From JBBRBB01 sp038206235 (GTDB taxonomy: Bacteria; Bacteroidota; Bacteroidia; Chitinophagales; Chitinophagaceae), in contig JBBRBB010000024.1 in NCBI GenBank assembly GCA_038206235.1, positions 1 to 60,869 of the forward strand: a DNA stretch of 60,869 nucleotides, written 5' to 3'. Position numbers and translations under genes: made by a program. Below the pieces are notes generated by a model that was not told where the DNA came from, made no database searches, and saw only the letters and a list, made by a program, of their open reading frames with translations. Of the stretch, positions 49,814 to 58,795 are shown one piece after another. Numbering within the stretch: position 1 is the first letter of the stretch; every line of letters starts with the position of its first letter.

Positions 49814-50935
49814 ATGAAAGTTGGCATTCTTGGCGGAGGTCAATTGGGCAGAATGTTATTGCAGGCTGCGGCAAATTATATTGTGGAAACTTATGTGCTG
49901 GAAAATGATAAGGATTGCCCAGCTGCTCATTTATGTCACCATTTTATAAAAGGGGATATAAAAGATTTTGAAACGGTTTATAATTTCGGAAAACAAGTTG
50001 ATGCGCTTACCATAGAGATTGAATCAGTAAATGTGGAAGCGCTTGAAAGATTAGAAGATGAAGGAGTAAAAGTTTATCCTAATCCTTCGGCTATTAAAAT
50101 CATCCGGAATAAAATTTCACAAAAAGAATTTTACAGGCAACATCAAATCCTAACATCAAATTTCATCATCACACAAAGTATTTCAGAATTAAAACAATAT
50201 GAAAATTTTTTACCTGCAGTCCATAAGATAGGGCAGGGAGGTTATGATGGAAGAGGAGTACAGTTGCTTAAAGATGCATCTGAAATTAATAAAGGTTTCG
50301 ATGCTCCTTCTGTTCTTGAAAAGCTGGTACGCATTAAAAAAGAAATTGCATTAATTGTTGCAATAAATGCTCAGGGGGAAACAGCAATTTATCCTCCGGC
50401 AGAAATGGTGGTTGATCCGGTTTTGAATTTGCTCGATTATCAAATTAGTCCCGCAGATATTAGCGAAGGAGTTTTACACAAAGCTGAAACTATAGCATTG
50501 AAATTAGTGAAAGCATTTAAAACTCCCGGCTTGTTTGCAGTAGAGATGTTTATAGATGAAAATGATGAAGTGCTTGTAAACGAAACTGCGCCTCGTGTTC
50601 ATAACAGCGGGCATCACACTATGGAGGCAAATTATTGCAGCCAGTATGATATGCTTTGGAGAATTATGCTCAACTATCCTTTAGGAAATGCAAAATCAAT
50701 CATGCCATCCTGTATCGTAAATTTAATTGGAGCACAAGGTTTTTCCGGTATAGCAAAATATGAAGGCTTACATAATGTTTTAAAAATGAAAAATGCGTTT
50801 GTGCATTTATATGGAAAGAAAATTACAAAGCCGGGAAGAAAGATGGGGCATGTTACAATTTTAGGGAATGAAAGGCTTCAACTTATTGAAGATGCGCATA
50901 AGATTAAAAGAACACTAAGAGTTTGTAGTTTGTAG
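49814..50935 (+). CDS. purK: 5-(carboxyamino)imidazole ribonucleotide synthase
   Basis: 373 residues from ATG 49814 (MKVGILGGGQLGRMLLQAA). ATP-grasp enzyme that makes N5-CAIR from AIR and bicarbonate in purine synthesis: HKIGQGGYDGRGVQLL, EKLVRIKKEIALIVA, FAVEMFIDENDEVLVNETAP, HNSGHHTMEA. The last codons (RVCSL-stop) are written by GTTTGTA heptamers, which replaced the native 3' end. Functional partner of purE 435 bases downstream; normally the two are adjacent. Confidence 0.96.
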   Translation: MKVGILGGGQLGRMLLQAAANYIVETYVLENDKDCPAAHLCHHFIKGDIKDFETVYNFGKQVDALTIEIESVNVEALERLEDEGVKVYPNPSAIKIIRNKISQKEFYRQHQILTSNFIITQSISELKQYENFLPAVHKIGQGGYDGRGVQLLKDASEINKGFDAPSVLEKLVRIKKEIALIVAINAQGETAIYPPAEMVVDPVLNLLDYQISPADISEGVLHKAETIALKLVKAFKTPGLFAVEMFIDENDEVLVNETAPRVHNSGHHTMEANYCSQYDMLWRIMLNYPLGNAKSIMPSCIVNLIGAQGFSGIAKYEGLHNVLKMKNAFVHLYGKKITKPGRKMGHVTILGNERLQLIEDAHKIKRTLRVCSL

Positions 50936-50948
50936 TTTGTGGTTTGTA
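50921..50948 (+). repeat. Left arm of the pur four-helix-bundle cassette, (GTTTGTA)4
   Basis: Four heptamers GTTTGTA, GTTTGTA, GTTTGTG, GTTTGTA. Inverted copy at 51381-51408. The purK stop codon (50933-50935) lies inside. Confidence 0.85.
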
Positions 50949-50974
50949 GTTTTATGTCCTCAAAAATATTATGA

Positions 50975-51368
50975 ATGGCTACTATACAAAAATTTGAGGA
51001 CCTTGAGATATGGCAAAAAGCCAGGAGGCTTGCAAAAGAAATTTATCAGCTTACTTTTAAAGAACCTCTTAAAAGTGACTTTAGATTGAAGATCAAATGA
51101 GAGGCTCATCTGGTGCAATTATGGATAATATTGCTGAAGGGTTTGAAAGAGGAGCAGGCTTGAATTTATTAATTTTTTGAGTATTGCAAAGGGCGAAACG
51201 GGTGAATTAAAATCTCAGCTATACAGAGCTTTTGATGTTTGTTATATATCAAAAGAAATCTTTGATGATTTGTATTTGAAATCTGATGAACTTACTAAAA
51301 TGATAACTTCGTTTATTGCATATTTGAATAAGTCGCTAATAAAAGGTCAGAAATTTAAAAACCGATAA
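50975..51368 (+). pseudogene. Frameshifted four-helix-bundle (S23/IVP-family) gene
   Basis: Starts MATIQKFEDLEIWQKARRLA, the family N terminus, and breaks after FRLK at 51100. The next frame continues EDQMRGSSGAIMDNIAEGFE to about 51160; a third frame continues LEFINFLSIAKGETGELKSQ to KGQKFKNR-stop at 51368. Two frameshifts, no long deletion. Distinct in sequence from the intact gene at 19977-20408 but the same family and the same setting: between two genes of one pathway, flanked by inverted heptamer arrays. Confidence 0.85.
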
Positions 51369-51370
51369 GG

Positions 51371-51931
51371 ATGCCTGAACCACAAACTACAAACCACAAA
51401 CTACAAACTCCTCTTGTTGGCATCATCATGGGCAGCGACAGAGATTTGAAAATTATGCAAGAGGCTGCTGAAGTGCTGCGCACCTTTAATATACCCTTTG
51501 AATTAACTATAGTATCTGCACACCGCACACCCATGCGAATGATTGAGTATGCACGCTCAGCAAAAACACGCGGACTCAAAATAATTATTGCAGGAGCCGG
51601 TGGCGCTGCACACTTACCTGGAATGATTGCATCTGTTACGACCTTGCCTGTTATCGGCGTACCTATAAAATCTTCCAACTCACTTGATGGATGGGATTCT
51701 ATTTTGTCAATTCTGCAAATGCCGAATGGTGTTCCTGTTGCAACGGTTGCTCTGAATGCTGCAAAGAATGCAGGAATACTTGCCGCAGAAATTTTAGCTC
51801 TTGCAGATGAAAATATTGCAAATGCTATGAAGTCTTATAAGGAACAATTAGAACATTCCGTTTCTGCTAAAATAAAACAGATTGCTGCTGATTGGCCGAA
51901 TGAGTTTGATAAAAAGAATGAAAAGGAGTAA
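51371..51931 (+). CDS. purE: N5-carboxyaminoimidazole ribonucleotide mutase
   Basis: 186 residues. Class I PurE: VGIIMGSDRDLKIMQEAAEV, ELTIVSAHRTPMRM, IIAGAGGAAHLPGMIA, VIGVPIKSSNSLDGWDSILS. Converts N5-CAIR to CAIR. The first ~13 residues (PEPQTTNHKLQT) are encoded by the right heptamer arm, so the start codon itself may have been acquired with the inserted cassette. Confidence 0.96.
   Translation: MPEPQTTNHKLQTPLVGIIMGSDRDLKIMQEAAEVLRTFNIPFELTIVSAHRTPMRMIEYARSAKTRGLKIIIAGAGGAAHLPGMIASVTTLPVIGVPIKSSNSLDGWDSILSILQMPNGVPVATVALNAAKNAGILAAEILALADENIANAMKSYKEQLEHSVSAKIKQIAADWPNEFDKKNEKE
51381..51408 (-). repeat. Right arm of the pur four-helix-bundle cassette, inverted (GTTTGTA)4
   Basis: Plus-strand CACAAAC, TACAAAC, CACAAAC, TACAAAC. 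Reverse complement matches 50921-50948 except for A/G changes at the seventh base of some units. The arms could form a ~28-base-pair stem in RNA enclosing the pseudogene. Confidence 0.85.
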
Positions 51932-52104
51932 GAGAAATAAATCAGGGGAGCATGAATTTTATGATAGCTAAAATACTTGCTGCTGCAGCTATAAATTAAA
52001 TAACATTGGCAGTGTAAATTCTTGTTTTATGCGAATGCGCGGTTATTCATGCAATTGCCCGCATCATCGTAATAAAAAATGACTGCCTTATTAAAAATGC
52101 GACT

Positions 52105-52608
52105 ATGAAATTTCTGTTTATTTTCTTATTTACTCCTGTTTTTGCTTCATCTCAATGGCCGGGTTATTTTTATTCTTTCACACTTACAGATTCTTCGGGC
52201 AAGCTGATAACAGTGAATAATAAGAATTATACATTCACACCGGCCCGGCCCGCAAACAGTAAAATACTTTTAAATGTATTAATGTGCGGCGACAGTATCA
52301 CCATTCGTTTCTATGAAGGGTATAAAGATTTTGACAGAGTGCAACAGCTTGAAATCGTAAGAGCGAATCATTCTTCTAAAGAAGCGATGGTTATAGAATT
52401 TCCTCCCTCGCTTTCAGGCGGCAAAGAAAAATTTTATCGAAATTTATTTGCAGGAAATCTTATATTCCAAAAAGGAATTTACAAAATAAAAATTCCCAAG
52501 ACTGATAGTGGCTGGGACGATTTGCAGGAAAAACATTTCTGTCCTGATTATGGTGGCGTTGATATTTATTATGATATAAGCGCTTTCCAGAAGCAAGGAT
52601 TGGAATAA
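52105..52608 (+). CDS. Secreted protein of unknown function
   Basis: 167 residues with a signal peptide (MKFLFIFLFTPVFASSQ). Beta-rich sequence (YFYSFTLTDSSGKLITVNNK, FCPDYGGVDIYYDISAF); two Cys (70, 147) could pair. No domain recognised. Convergent with the antiporter gene. Confidence 0.7.
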   Translation: MKFLFIFLFTPVFASSQWPGYFYSFTLTDSSGKLITVNNKNYTFTPARPANSKILLNVLMCGDSITIRFYEGYKDFDRVQQLEIVRANHSSKEAMVIEFPPSLSGGKEKFYRNLFAGNLIFQKGIYKIKIPKTDSGWDDLQEKHFCPDYGGVDIYYDISAFQKQGLE

Positions 52609-52623
52609 AAGTGTAAGAAGAAT

Positions 52624-53859
52624 TTATTTCCTCACAAATTTTATAAACCTTTCTATCGTGAAACCCTGAACTAAAATGGAAAAAAGCACTACTGTAAAAG
52701 TAATGCCCACAAAAATATTTTTGTAATCATCATTGGGCAGCGACAAGGCCAGCGCAATAGAGATACCGCCCCGTAAGCCGCCCCAGGTCATTATTTCAAT
52801 GGTTTTGTTTTCCATCTTATTTTTAAAACGAAATAATTTTGAAGGCAGCCATAATGAAATGAAACGTACTATTACAAGCAGCAAAGCTGAAATGATTCCT
52901 AAAATAAAAGCGGTTAAACTAAAACGAACTACTACCAGTTGAAGCCCGATTAATATGAAAAGAACAGCATTTAATACTTCATCGGTTACTTCCCAAAACT
53001 TTTCAATGTAGTCTCTTGTAGTATCGCTCATGGCTTCTTTCTTTGCTTTGTTTCCTGTAAAGATTCCCGCCACAACCATTGCAAGCGGACCGGAAACATG
53101 CAGGTAATGGCACAGGCTGTAGCCGCCCATAACCATTGCAAGCGTTATTAAAATTTCCGTTTGAAAATGATTTATTGATTTCATCATTCTGTAGCCGGTA
53201 TATCCAATTAGTAAACCGGCAATGATTCCGCCAACGGCTTCCCGCAAAAACAAAATGAGTACAGATGATAGGTGTAAATTGTCAATTCCTTTAGACGATG
53301 CTTCTAATATGGTTGCAAAAATAACTACGCCAATGCCATCATTAAATAATGATTCCCCGGTAATTTTTATTTCAACCGATTTTGGAATATTTGTTTTACG
53401 TATGATGCTTAGCACAGCGACAGGGTCAGTGGGAGAAATCAATGCGCCAAATAATAAACAGCTTATAAAAGAAACATGGATTTGAAAAAGCTGTAACAAA
53501 TAATAAACCGCAGTGCCCATTAAAAAAGTGGAGAGTAAGGTGCCCATGGTGGCAAATGTGAAAATAATTTTCCCGTAATATTTTAGGGCTTTGTAATTTA
53601 TATGGAGTGAGCCTGCAAATAATAAGAAGCTTAAAAGTATTCCTAACAGAAACTCTGAGAAGTTAAGCATTGAGAGGCTTTGCTTAATTGTTTCAGTGAA
53701 TGCGTCAGATATATTTCCTGCAATAATCAATATTACTGCGATTAAGGTGCCCATAAGCATCAGCATAATTCCTGCTGGCAATTTGAACAATCGCACATTT
53801 ATATAAGAGATTATTGCAGCGAGTGTAATGAGCACAGAAAATAAAAAAAAGAAATCCAT
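52624..53859 (-). CDS. Na+/H+ antiporter, CPA1 (NhaP) type
   Basis: 411 residues, about 12 membrane segments. GALISPTDPVAVLSIIRKTN and GESLFNDGIGVVIFATILEA contain the TDP and ND motifs of electroneutral CPA1 antiporters; GGLRGGISIALALSLP is the conserved Arg-bearing segment. Exchanges cytoplasmic Na+ or K+ for protons. Lacks the C-terminal cytoplasmic domain of larger members. Confidence 0.94.
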   Translation of the reverse strand: MDFFFLFSVLITLAAIISYINVRLFKLPAGIMLMLMGTLIAVILIIAGNISDAFTETIKQSLSMLNFSEFLLGILLSFLLFAGSLHINYKALKYYGKIIFTFATMGTLLSTFLMGTAVYYLLQLFQIHVSFISCLLFGALISPTDPVAVLSIIRKTNIPKSVEIKITGESLFNDGIGVVIFATILEASSKGIDNLHLSSVLILFLREAVGGIIAGLLIGYTGYRMMKSINHFQTEILITLAMVMGGYSLCHYLHVSGPLAMVVAGIFTGNKAKKEAMSDTTRDYIEKFWEVTDEVLNAVLFILIGLQLVVVRFSLTAFILGIISALLLVIVRFISLWLPSKLFRFKNKMENKTIEIMTWGGLRGGISIALALSLPNDDYKNIFVGITFTVVLFSILVQGFTIERFIKFVRK

Positions 53860-54099
53860 GAGTGTAAAGAATTGTTTTGGATTTAGTGTTTACTTTTTTA
53901 CAGTAATATGAGCACAATAATTTTGAAGCGTAATTTATTTTGATAGCTGCAATAAACAAAGAACAGATTTTTAGTAAATAGATTGCTTAATAAAATAAAA
54001 TAACAGCCAGTTAAAAAAAGGTAGATAAACTATTTTTTAAAATATTTTTCAACTGATTACTTTAGCGTTCACTTCATTTTTTACCTAAAACCTATTGTT

Positions 54100-54489
54100 A
54101 TGCGAAAGTATATAACTGAATTCATCGGTACCTTTTTTCTTGTATTAACGGTTGGGCTTGTAGTTATTGGCGGCAAAGGAGATTTTGCACCGCTTGCTAT
54201 CGGCTCTATTCTTATGACTATGATTTTTGCCGGTGCACACTTATCCGGTGCACATTATAATCCCGCCGTTACCCTTGCTGTTTTATTGCGCGGACGCACA
54301 ACGCTTGGCGAAGCAATCCATATCGCAAAAGCTTTGAAATGCAAATTCAATCAAACTAAAAAATTCCTCAAAAAATTTTTTGATATTAATTTGTTTTTTT
54401 TAATTAGTGTAATAATTTTACAGTCTTACTTCTCATACAGTATTAACCTTATGAAGAATCAGCGCTTAATTTTTTGCGCAGCAAAATAA
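54100..54489 (+). pseudogene. Truncated aquaporin/MIP-family gene
   Basis: Residues 1-75 are a proper aquaporin start: MRKYITEFIGTFFLVLTVGL, then AGAHLSGAHYNPAVTLAVLLRGR with the first NPA box. After TTLGEAI (about 54325) homology ends and a Lys/Phe/Ile-rich tail (KALKCKFNQTKKFLKKFFDI) follows. Aquaporins need ~220 residues and two NPA boxes, so this 129-residue product cannot form a pore. A TTACTTTAG promoter-like box lies at 54058. Confidence 0.75.
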
Positions 54490-54663
54490 TTGCGCTTGCT
54501 CGCCTATCAAGAAAAAACATCTTTCGCAAAAAAGAGCTGGATTAATTTATTCAGCTTACTCTTATTAAAACATAAACTCATGAGAACTAAATCTCTTACC
54601 GCTGGCTTGTTTTATTTCTCTTGTTATAATATTTTTTATTTATTCACTTCAAAAATCTCAATC

Positions 54664-56349
54664 ATGAAAAAAATCTCAACAACGCTGCTGATTGCAGCAA
54701 CAATTATCACGGGAAACATTTACACTTCATCTGCTCAGGACTGGCACATTAAAGGAAACAGTGGCACAAACGCTGACAGTAATTTTGTGGGAACTATTGA
54801 TAGTAAGGGGCTCACCTTTCGCACCTTCAATGTAGAACGTATGCGGCTCACCACCGGGGGAAATCTCAATCTCGGAAGTCTTACGCCCGGCTCTGCTCCC
54901 AGATTGGCAGTTGTGGGAACAAGTGTCGCAAGCCTTACCTCTCCCGGTTACGTAATGTTAGGCATTAACTCAAGCTCTAATATGGTGCTTGATTATAATG
55001 TAATCCAGGCACGGTACAATGGTGCTGGCAGTGGATTATATCTTAATTATTATGGCGGCTCTACATGGCTTGGCAGCCACAGCGGAAGTGCGATACCTGC
55101 AGTATATGCAAATGCTGATGGAAGAGTAGGTATTGGAAGCAGCAATACCACTTCAGGTTATGCTTTAACTGTAAATTCAGGCTCATTAAGCGGCCTTAAT
55201 GTTACTGACCCTGCAGATGGGTATATTCTTCAGTCCACCAAATCAGGTGTTGGTTATGGAATTTACGTTTCTAAAACAAGCACCAGCAGCAGCACCGCCA
55301 CTATTTATAGTTCAACTTCCGGTACAGGGCAAGGATTGTATGGATATAGCAGTAGTGGAATTGGCTTGTATGGTGCTAACGGCAGCGGAACTGCCAACGG
55401 CGTTTATGGGTATAGCCCGGGAGGATCTGGCAGCAATGGTACATATGGCTATTGCGGAGGAATTGGTACTGGGGTAACAGGTTATTGCATAGATGGGTCA
55501 GGTGTTTCCGGCTATTCAGCTAATTATATTGGCGTATATGGCAAAACAGGTAATTCAAGTTTGTATGCAGGATATTTTGATGGTGATGTATATACTACGG
55601 GCAGCTATCTTCCTTCAGACCAAAAGCTCAAGCAGAATATAAAGGATGTTTCAGGCGCAATAACTATAATAAATCAATTGCAGCCAAAACAATATCAATA
55701 TCGCCAGGATGGTAATTATAAAATGATGAATTTACCAAAAGGTAATCGTTTTGGCCTTATTGCCGAGGATGTGGAAAAAGTATTACCTAACCTGGTTAAA
55801 GCAAGCAAATACGAAATAAGGACGTCTCAGAATGAAGCAATAGATCCAAAAAATGCAGCAACAGAATCACAAAATTCAACAGCTACTCAAAAAAAATCAG
55901 AGACGATTGATTTCAAAGCAGTGAACTATACAGAGCTTATACCTATTATAATTAAAGGCATGCAGGAGCAGCAGCAGGTGATTGATAAACAGCAGCAGGT
56001 AAATGAACAATTGCAACAGGAAATTTCTGAATTAAAGCAAATGGTGCAAACACTAACAGGAAAGAATATTTCTAATTCAACAGTTGTTGCGGCTTCGCTT
56101 AGCCAAAACACTCCTAATCCTTTTAATGCAGATACCAGAATTCAGTGTACAGTTCCTTCAACTGCAAAAGCAGCACAGCTAATTATTTCTACGCAGGATG
56201 GAAAGCAATTACAGTTGTACACTATAAATTCAAAAGGCAATTCAGTACTCATTATTCATGGAAGCACTTTGCCTGCAGGGCAATATTTGTACAGCCTTGT
56301 AATTGATGGAAAAATTGCAGATACAAAAACAATGATTTTAAGCAGATGA
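54664..56349 (+). CDS. Surface protein with intramolecular chaperone (peptidase S74) domain and T9SS tail
   Basis: 561 residues from ATG 54664 with signal peptide (LLIAATIITGNIYTSSAQ); the longer ORF is rejected. A Gly/Ser/Tyr-rich repeat region (~200-350; repeated YGYS, GVYGY) resembles fibre shafts. SDQKLKQNIKDVSGAITIIN and RFGLIAEDVEKVLPNLV form the S74 chaperone domain, which trimerises and can self-cleave. Then a coiled coil (EQQQVIDKQQQVNEQLQQEI) and a T9SS sorting domain (SQNTPNPFNADTRI ... TLPAGQYLYSLVI). Likely a trimeric secreted fibre. Confidence 0.88.
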   Translation: MKKISTTLLIAATIITGNIYTSSAQDWHIKGNSGTNADSNFVGTIDSKGLTFRTFNVERMRLTTGGNLNLGSLTPGSAPRLAVVGTSVASLTSPGYVMLGINSSSNMVLDYNVIQARYNGAGSGLYLNYYGGSTWLGSHSGSAIPAVYANADGRVGIGSSNTTSGYALTVNSGSLSGLNVTDPADGYILQSTKSGVGYGIYVSKTSTSSSTATIYSSTSGTGQGLYGYSSSGIGLYGANGSGTANGVYGYSPGGSGSNGTYGYCGGIGTGVTGYCIDGSGVSGYSANYIGVYGKTGNSSLYAGYFDGDVYTTGSYLPSDQKLKQNIKDVSGAITIINQLQPKQYQYRQDGNYKMMNLPKGNRFGLIAEDVEKVLPNLVKASKYEIRTSQNEAIDPKNAATESQNSTATQKKSETIDFKAVNYTELIPIIIKGMQEQQQVIDKQQQVNEQLQQEISELKQMVQTLTGKNISNSTVVAASLSQNTPNPFNADTRIQCTVPSTAKAAQLIISTQDGKQLQLYTINSKGNSVLIIHGSTLPAGQYLYSLVIDGKIADTKTMILSR

Positions 56350-56373
56350 TTCATGTGTAAAAAAACAAGAAAG

Positions 56374-56401
56374 AAAAACCCGCTGAAATTGGCGGGTTTT
56401 T
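56374..56401. terminator. Bidirectional terminator between the S74 gene and rplL
   Basis: AAAAACCCGC (56374-56383) pairs with GCGGGTTTTT (56392-56401), loop TGAAATTG. It has A/T runs on both sides and serves both convergent transcripts. It ends the rplKAJL operon 25 bases after rplL. Confidence 0.9.
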
Positions 56402-56425
56402 CTTTGTACATTTTTAAAGTTGATT

Positions 56426-56812
56426 TTATTTAATCTCAACTTCTGCTCCTGCATCTTTCAGCTTGGTGGCAATCTCATCAGCTTCGGCTTTTGCTATTCC
56501 TTCTTTAATTGGTTTGGGAGCGCCGTCAACTAAATCTTTTGCTTCTTTCAAACCAAGTCCCGTTAAGTCTTTTACAATCTTAACTACCTGCAGTTTGTTT
56601 GCACCACTGGCTTGTAAAATAACATCGAATGCGGTTTTTTCTTCAGCAGCCGGTGCAGCATCACCACCGCCGGCAGCAGCAGCACCGCTAACAGCCACGG
56701 CTGCAGCAGCAGGCTCAATGCCATACTCTTCTTTTAAAATTTTAGCTAATTCGTTAACTTCTTTTACAGTTAAGTTAACCAGTTGTTCTGCGAATGTTTT
56801 TAAGTCTGCCAT
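56426..56812 (-). CDS. rplL: 50S ribosomal protein L7/L12
   Basis: 128 residues. N-terminal dimerisation helices (MADLKTFAEQLVNLTVKEVN), Ala/Gly-rich hinge and the C-terminal factor-binding domain (EKTAFDVILQASGANKLQVV, GLGLKEAKDLVDGAPKPIKE). Last gene of the operon and followed by a strong terminator, so rpoB is not downstream here. Confidence 0.98.
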   Translation of the reverse strand: MADLKTFAEQLVNLTVKEVNELAKILKEEYGIEPAAAAVAVSGAAAAGGGDAAPAAEEKTAFDVILQASGANKLQVVKIVKDLTGLGLKEAKDLVDGAPKPIKEGIAKAEADEIATKLKDAGAEVEIK

Positions 56813-56842
56813 AATGTTTCAAATTTTTTCCGCCTTCATTGC

Positions 56843-56870
56843 TCTCGCCTAAGGCGAGACTCCGGCGGAG
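56843..56870. repeat. Palindromes in the rplJ-rplL spacer
   Basis: TCTCGCCT (56843-56850) pairs with AGGCGAGA (56852-56859), directly followed by CTCCG-G-CGGAG (56860-56870). Confidence 0.7.
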
Positions 56871-56950
56871 TGTTTAAAAAAATTTGTCTTAACTTAAACC
56901 CTAAGACTTGGGTGCCTTTTATTTTAATTTATCCTTCAGGCGTGGATAAT

Positions 56951-57016
56951 ATGTTGAATGGTTGAAAGGTTGATTCAGTTGATTGATAAAAACCTTTCAA
57001 CTTATCAACTAAATCA
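56951..57016. repeat. GGTTGA/TCAACC repeat hairpin in the rplJ-rplL spacer
   Basis: GTTGAAAGGTT (56961-56971) pairs perfectly with AACCTTTCAAC (56991-57001), embedded in GTTGA(A/T)-type units on the left and ATCAACT-type units on the right. Its unit is related to the AACCATTC family. Confidence 0.75.
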
Positions 57017-57018
57017 AC

Positions 57019-57546
57019 TTAATTTACTCTTTGTTCCAGCGCTTTTATAATACCTGCCAACTTGTTTCCTGCATTCAATGCACTGATAACATTTTTTGCA
57101 GGTGATTGTAATAAACTAATAATCTCACCAATTAAATCGTGCTTGCTTTTAAGGCTTTTTAGTGTTTCTAATTGGTCGTTACCAATAAATATATCACTGT
57201 CAATATACGCTGCTTTCAATACGGGCTTTTCCGTGTTAGTCTCTTTACGAAAGCTGGTGATGATGAGTGCAGGCTCTTTTGCATTTTCGCTGAACATTAA
57301 AGCTGTAACACCATGCAGGCTGTCGTATACACCCGAATACTTTTCGCTGTCTATTGATTCAAGCGCCTTGCGTATTAAAGTGTTTTTAGCAACTTTCATT
57401 TCCACCTGCTTGTTGAAACAAATACGTCTCAGCTTTGTTATCTGTGCCACACTTAACGCATTTGTATTCGTTACGTAGAAATTATTATATTGATTGAACT
57501 TCTCTTTGAGAACTTCGATTACTTCATGTTTTTTATCTTTCGTCAT
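57019..57546 (-). CDS. rplJ: 50S ribosomal protein L10
   Basis: 175 residues. Globular N-terminal domain (VAQITKLRRICFNKQVEMKV, AKNTLIRKALE) and the C-terminal helix that binds L12 dimers (ISALNAGNKLAGIIKALEQR). It normally regulates its own operon by binding the leader. Separated from rplL by an unusually long 206-base spacer loaded with palindromes. Confidence 0.97.
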   Translation of the reverse strand: MTKDKKHEVIEVLKEKFNQYNNFYVTNTNALSVAQITKLRRICFNKQVEMKVAKNTLIRKALESIDSEKYSGVYDSLHGVTALMFSENAKEPALIITSFRKETNTEKPVLKAAYIDSDIFIGNDQLETLKSLKSKHDLIGEIISLLQSPAKNVISALNAGNKLAGIIKALEQRVN

Positions 57547-57585
57547 TTCAATTATTTTTACTGATAATTTTGAAATCCCTTTTTA

Positions 57586-57613
57586 GTCCCTCCCTTCAGG
57601 GAGGTTAGGAGGG
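57586..57613 (-). repeat. Palindromic element with G-rich tail in the rplA-rplJ spacer
   Basis: AGTC, stem CCTCCC (57589-57594), loop TTCA, stem GGGAGG (57599-57604), TTA, GGAGGG. Same build as the elements inside paaD and engB. It ends a few bases from the rplA stop. Confidence 0.75.
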
Positions 57614-57615
57614 TT

Positions 57616-58305
57616 TTAATGAACCGATTTTGTATCAATTAAAATTCCCGGGCTCATGCTGCTTGCCATGCTAAGGCCTCTTAAATAAATTCCTTTTGCA
57701 GAAGATGGCTTTAGCTTGATAATAGTATTAATAAGCTCCTGGCTGTTTGCTGCAATTTTTTCCGGAGTGAAAGATACCCTGCCGATTGAGGCATGTACTA
57801 TTCCTGCCTTATCAACCTTAAAAGCAATCTTACCGCCTTTCACTTCATTTACTGCGGCTGCTACATCATTTGTAACTGTTCCTGTTTTCGGATTGGGCAT
57901 CAGATTGCGGGGACCTAATATTTTACCGAGCTTACCAATTTTTGGCATTACAGATGGCGTTGCGATGATAACGTCAACATCAGTCCAACCGCCCTCGATT
58001 TTTTGAACAAATTCATCAAGCCCCACAAAATCTGCACCTGCTGCTTTTGCGTCGGCCTCTTTATCTGGCGTGCATAAAACCAATACACGCTTGGTTTTGC
58101 CGGTGCCATGCGGTAATGTAACGGTGCCGCGAACCTGCTGGTCGGCTTTTTTAGGATCAACCCCAAGTCTTATATGTAAATCAACAGAAGAATCGAATTT
58201 GGTAATATTTATATCTTTTACCAGCGTTGAGGCTTCCTTTAATGAATAGGGTTTTGATTTATCAATCTTGGCTTCTGCGGCTTTTCTTTTTTTGGTAAGT
58301 GCCAT
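57616..58305 (-). CDS. rplA: 50S ribosomal protein L1
   Basis: 229 residues. Typical L1: two-domain protein with HIRLGVDPKKADQQVRGTV, LPHGTGKTKRVLVLC, LGKILGPRNLMPNPKTGTV, FKVDKAGIVHASIGRVSF. Binds 23S rRNA at the stalk next to the E site and can repress the L11 operon. Overlap-free spacing of 46 bases after rplK. Confidence 0.98.
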   Translation of the reverse strand: MALTKKRKAAEAKIDKSKPYSLKEASTLVKDINITKFDSSVDLHIRLGVDPKKADQQVRGTVTLPHGTGKTKRVLVLCTPDKEADAKAAGADFVGLDEFVQKIEGGWTDVDVIIATPSVMPKIGKLGKILGPRNLMPNPKTGTVTNDVAAAVNEVKGGKIAFKVDKAGIVHASIGRVSFTPEKIAANSQELINTIIKLKPSSAKGIYLRGLSMASSMSPGILIDTKSVH

Positions 58306-58325
58306 TTCAAAAATAAGTTTTAAGG

Positions 58326-58345
58326 CCTGCCTGTTGGCAGACAGG
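58326..58345. repeat. Palindrome in the rplK-rplA spacer
   Basis: CCTGCCTG-TTGG-CAGACAGG, one mismatch in an 8-base stem, between two operon genes with no T-run. Confidence 0.7.
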
Positions 58346-58351
58346 TGAGTA

Positions 58352-58795
58352 TTAATTATTCCAGGGAGCAGCGCCTTCTATAGTGATACCCATGCTGCGT
58401 GCAGTGCCTGCAATCATTTTCATAGCGCTTTCAATAGTAAAGCAATTGAGGTCGGGCATCTTGTCTTTAGCAATAGCTTCAACCTGTGCCCAGGTTACTT
58501 TACCAGGTTTATCGCGGTTACTTTCCTTAGAACCTTTTTGAATTTTTGCAGCTTCCAAAAGCTGAATAGCGGCGGGAGCAGTTTTAATTACAAAGTCGAA
58601 TGACTTGTCTGAATAAACAGTGATTAATACGGGAAGCGTTTTCCCCGCTTTATCCTGTGTTCTTGCATTAAACTGTTTGCAAAACTCCATAATGTTTAAA
58701 CCCTTGCTGCCAAGCGCTGGGCCTACGGGGGGTGCAGGATTGGCTTGTCCGCCTTTTACCTGCAGCTTCACAAATCCTGTGATTTCTTTTGCCAT
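58352..58795 (-). CDS. rplK: 50S ribosomal protein L11
   Basis: 147 residues. N-terminal GFVKLQVKGGQANPAPPVGP, ALGSKGLNIMEFCKQFNART, and the C-terminal rRNA-binding domain ending SMGITIEGAAPW. First gene of the cluster; secE and nusG, which usually precede it, are absent and a divergent cupredoxin gene lies upstream. Confidence 0.98.
   Translation of the reverse strand: MAKEITGFVKLQVKGGQANPAPPVGPALGSKGLNIMEFCKQFNARTQDKAGKTLPVLITVYSDKSFDFVIKTAPAAIQLLEAAKIQKGSKESNRDKPGKVTWAQVEAIAKDKMPDLNCFTIESAMKMIAGTARSMGITIEGAAPWNN

Noticed and set aside
54490..54663. 58-residue N-terminal extension of the S74 protein
   Set aside because: The ATG at 54664 begins a clean signal peptide; the extension is AT-rich spacer.
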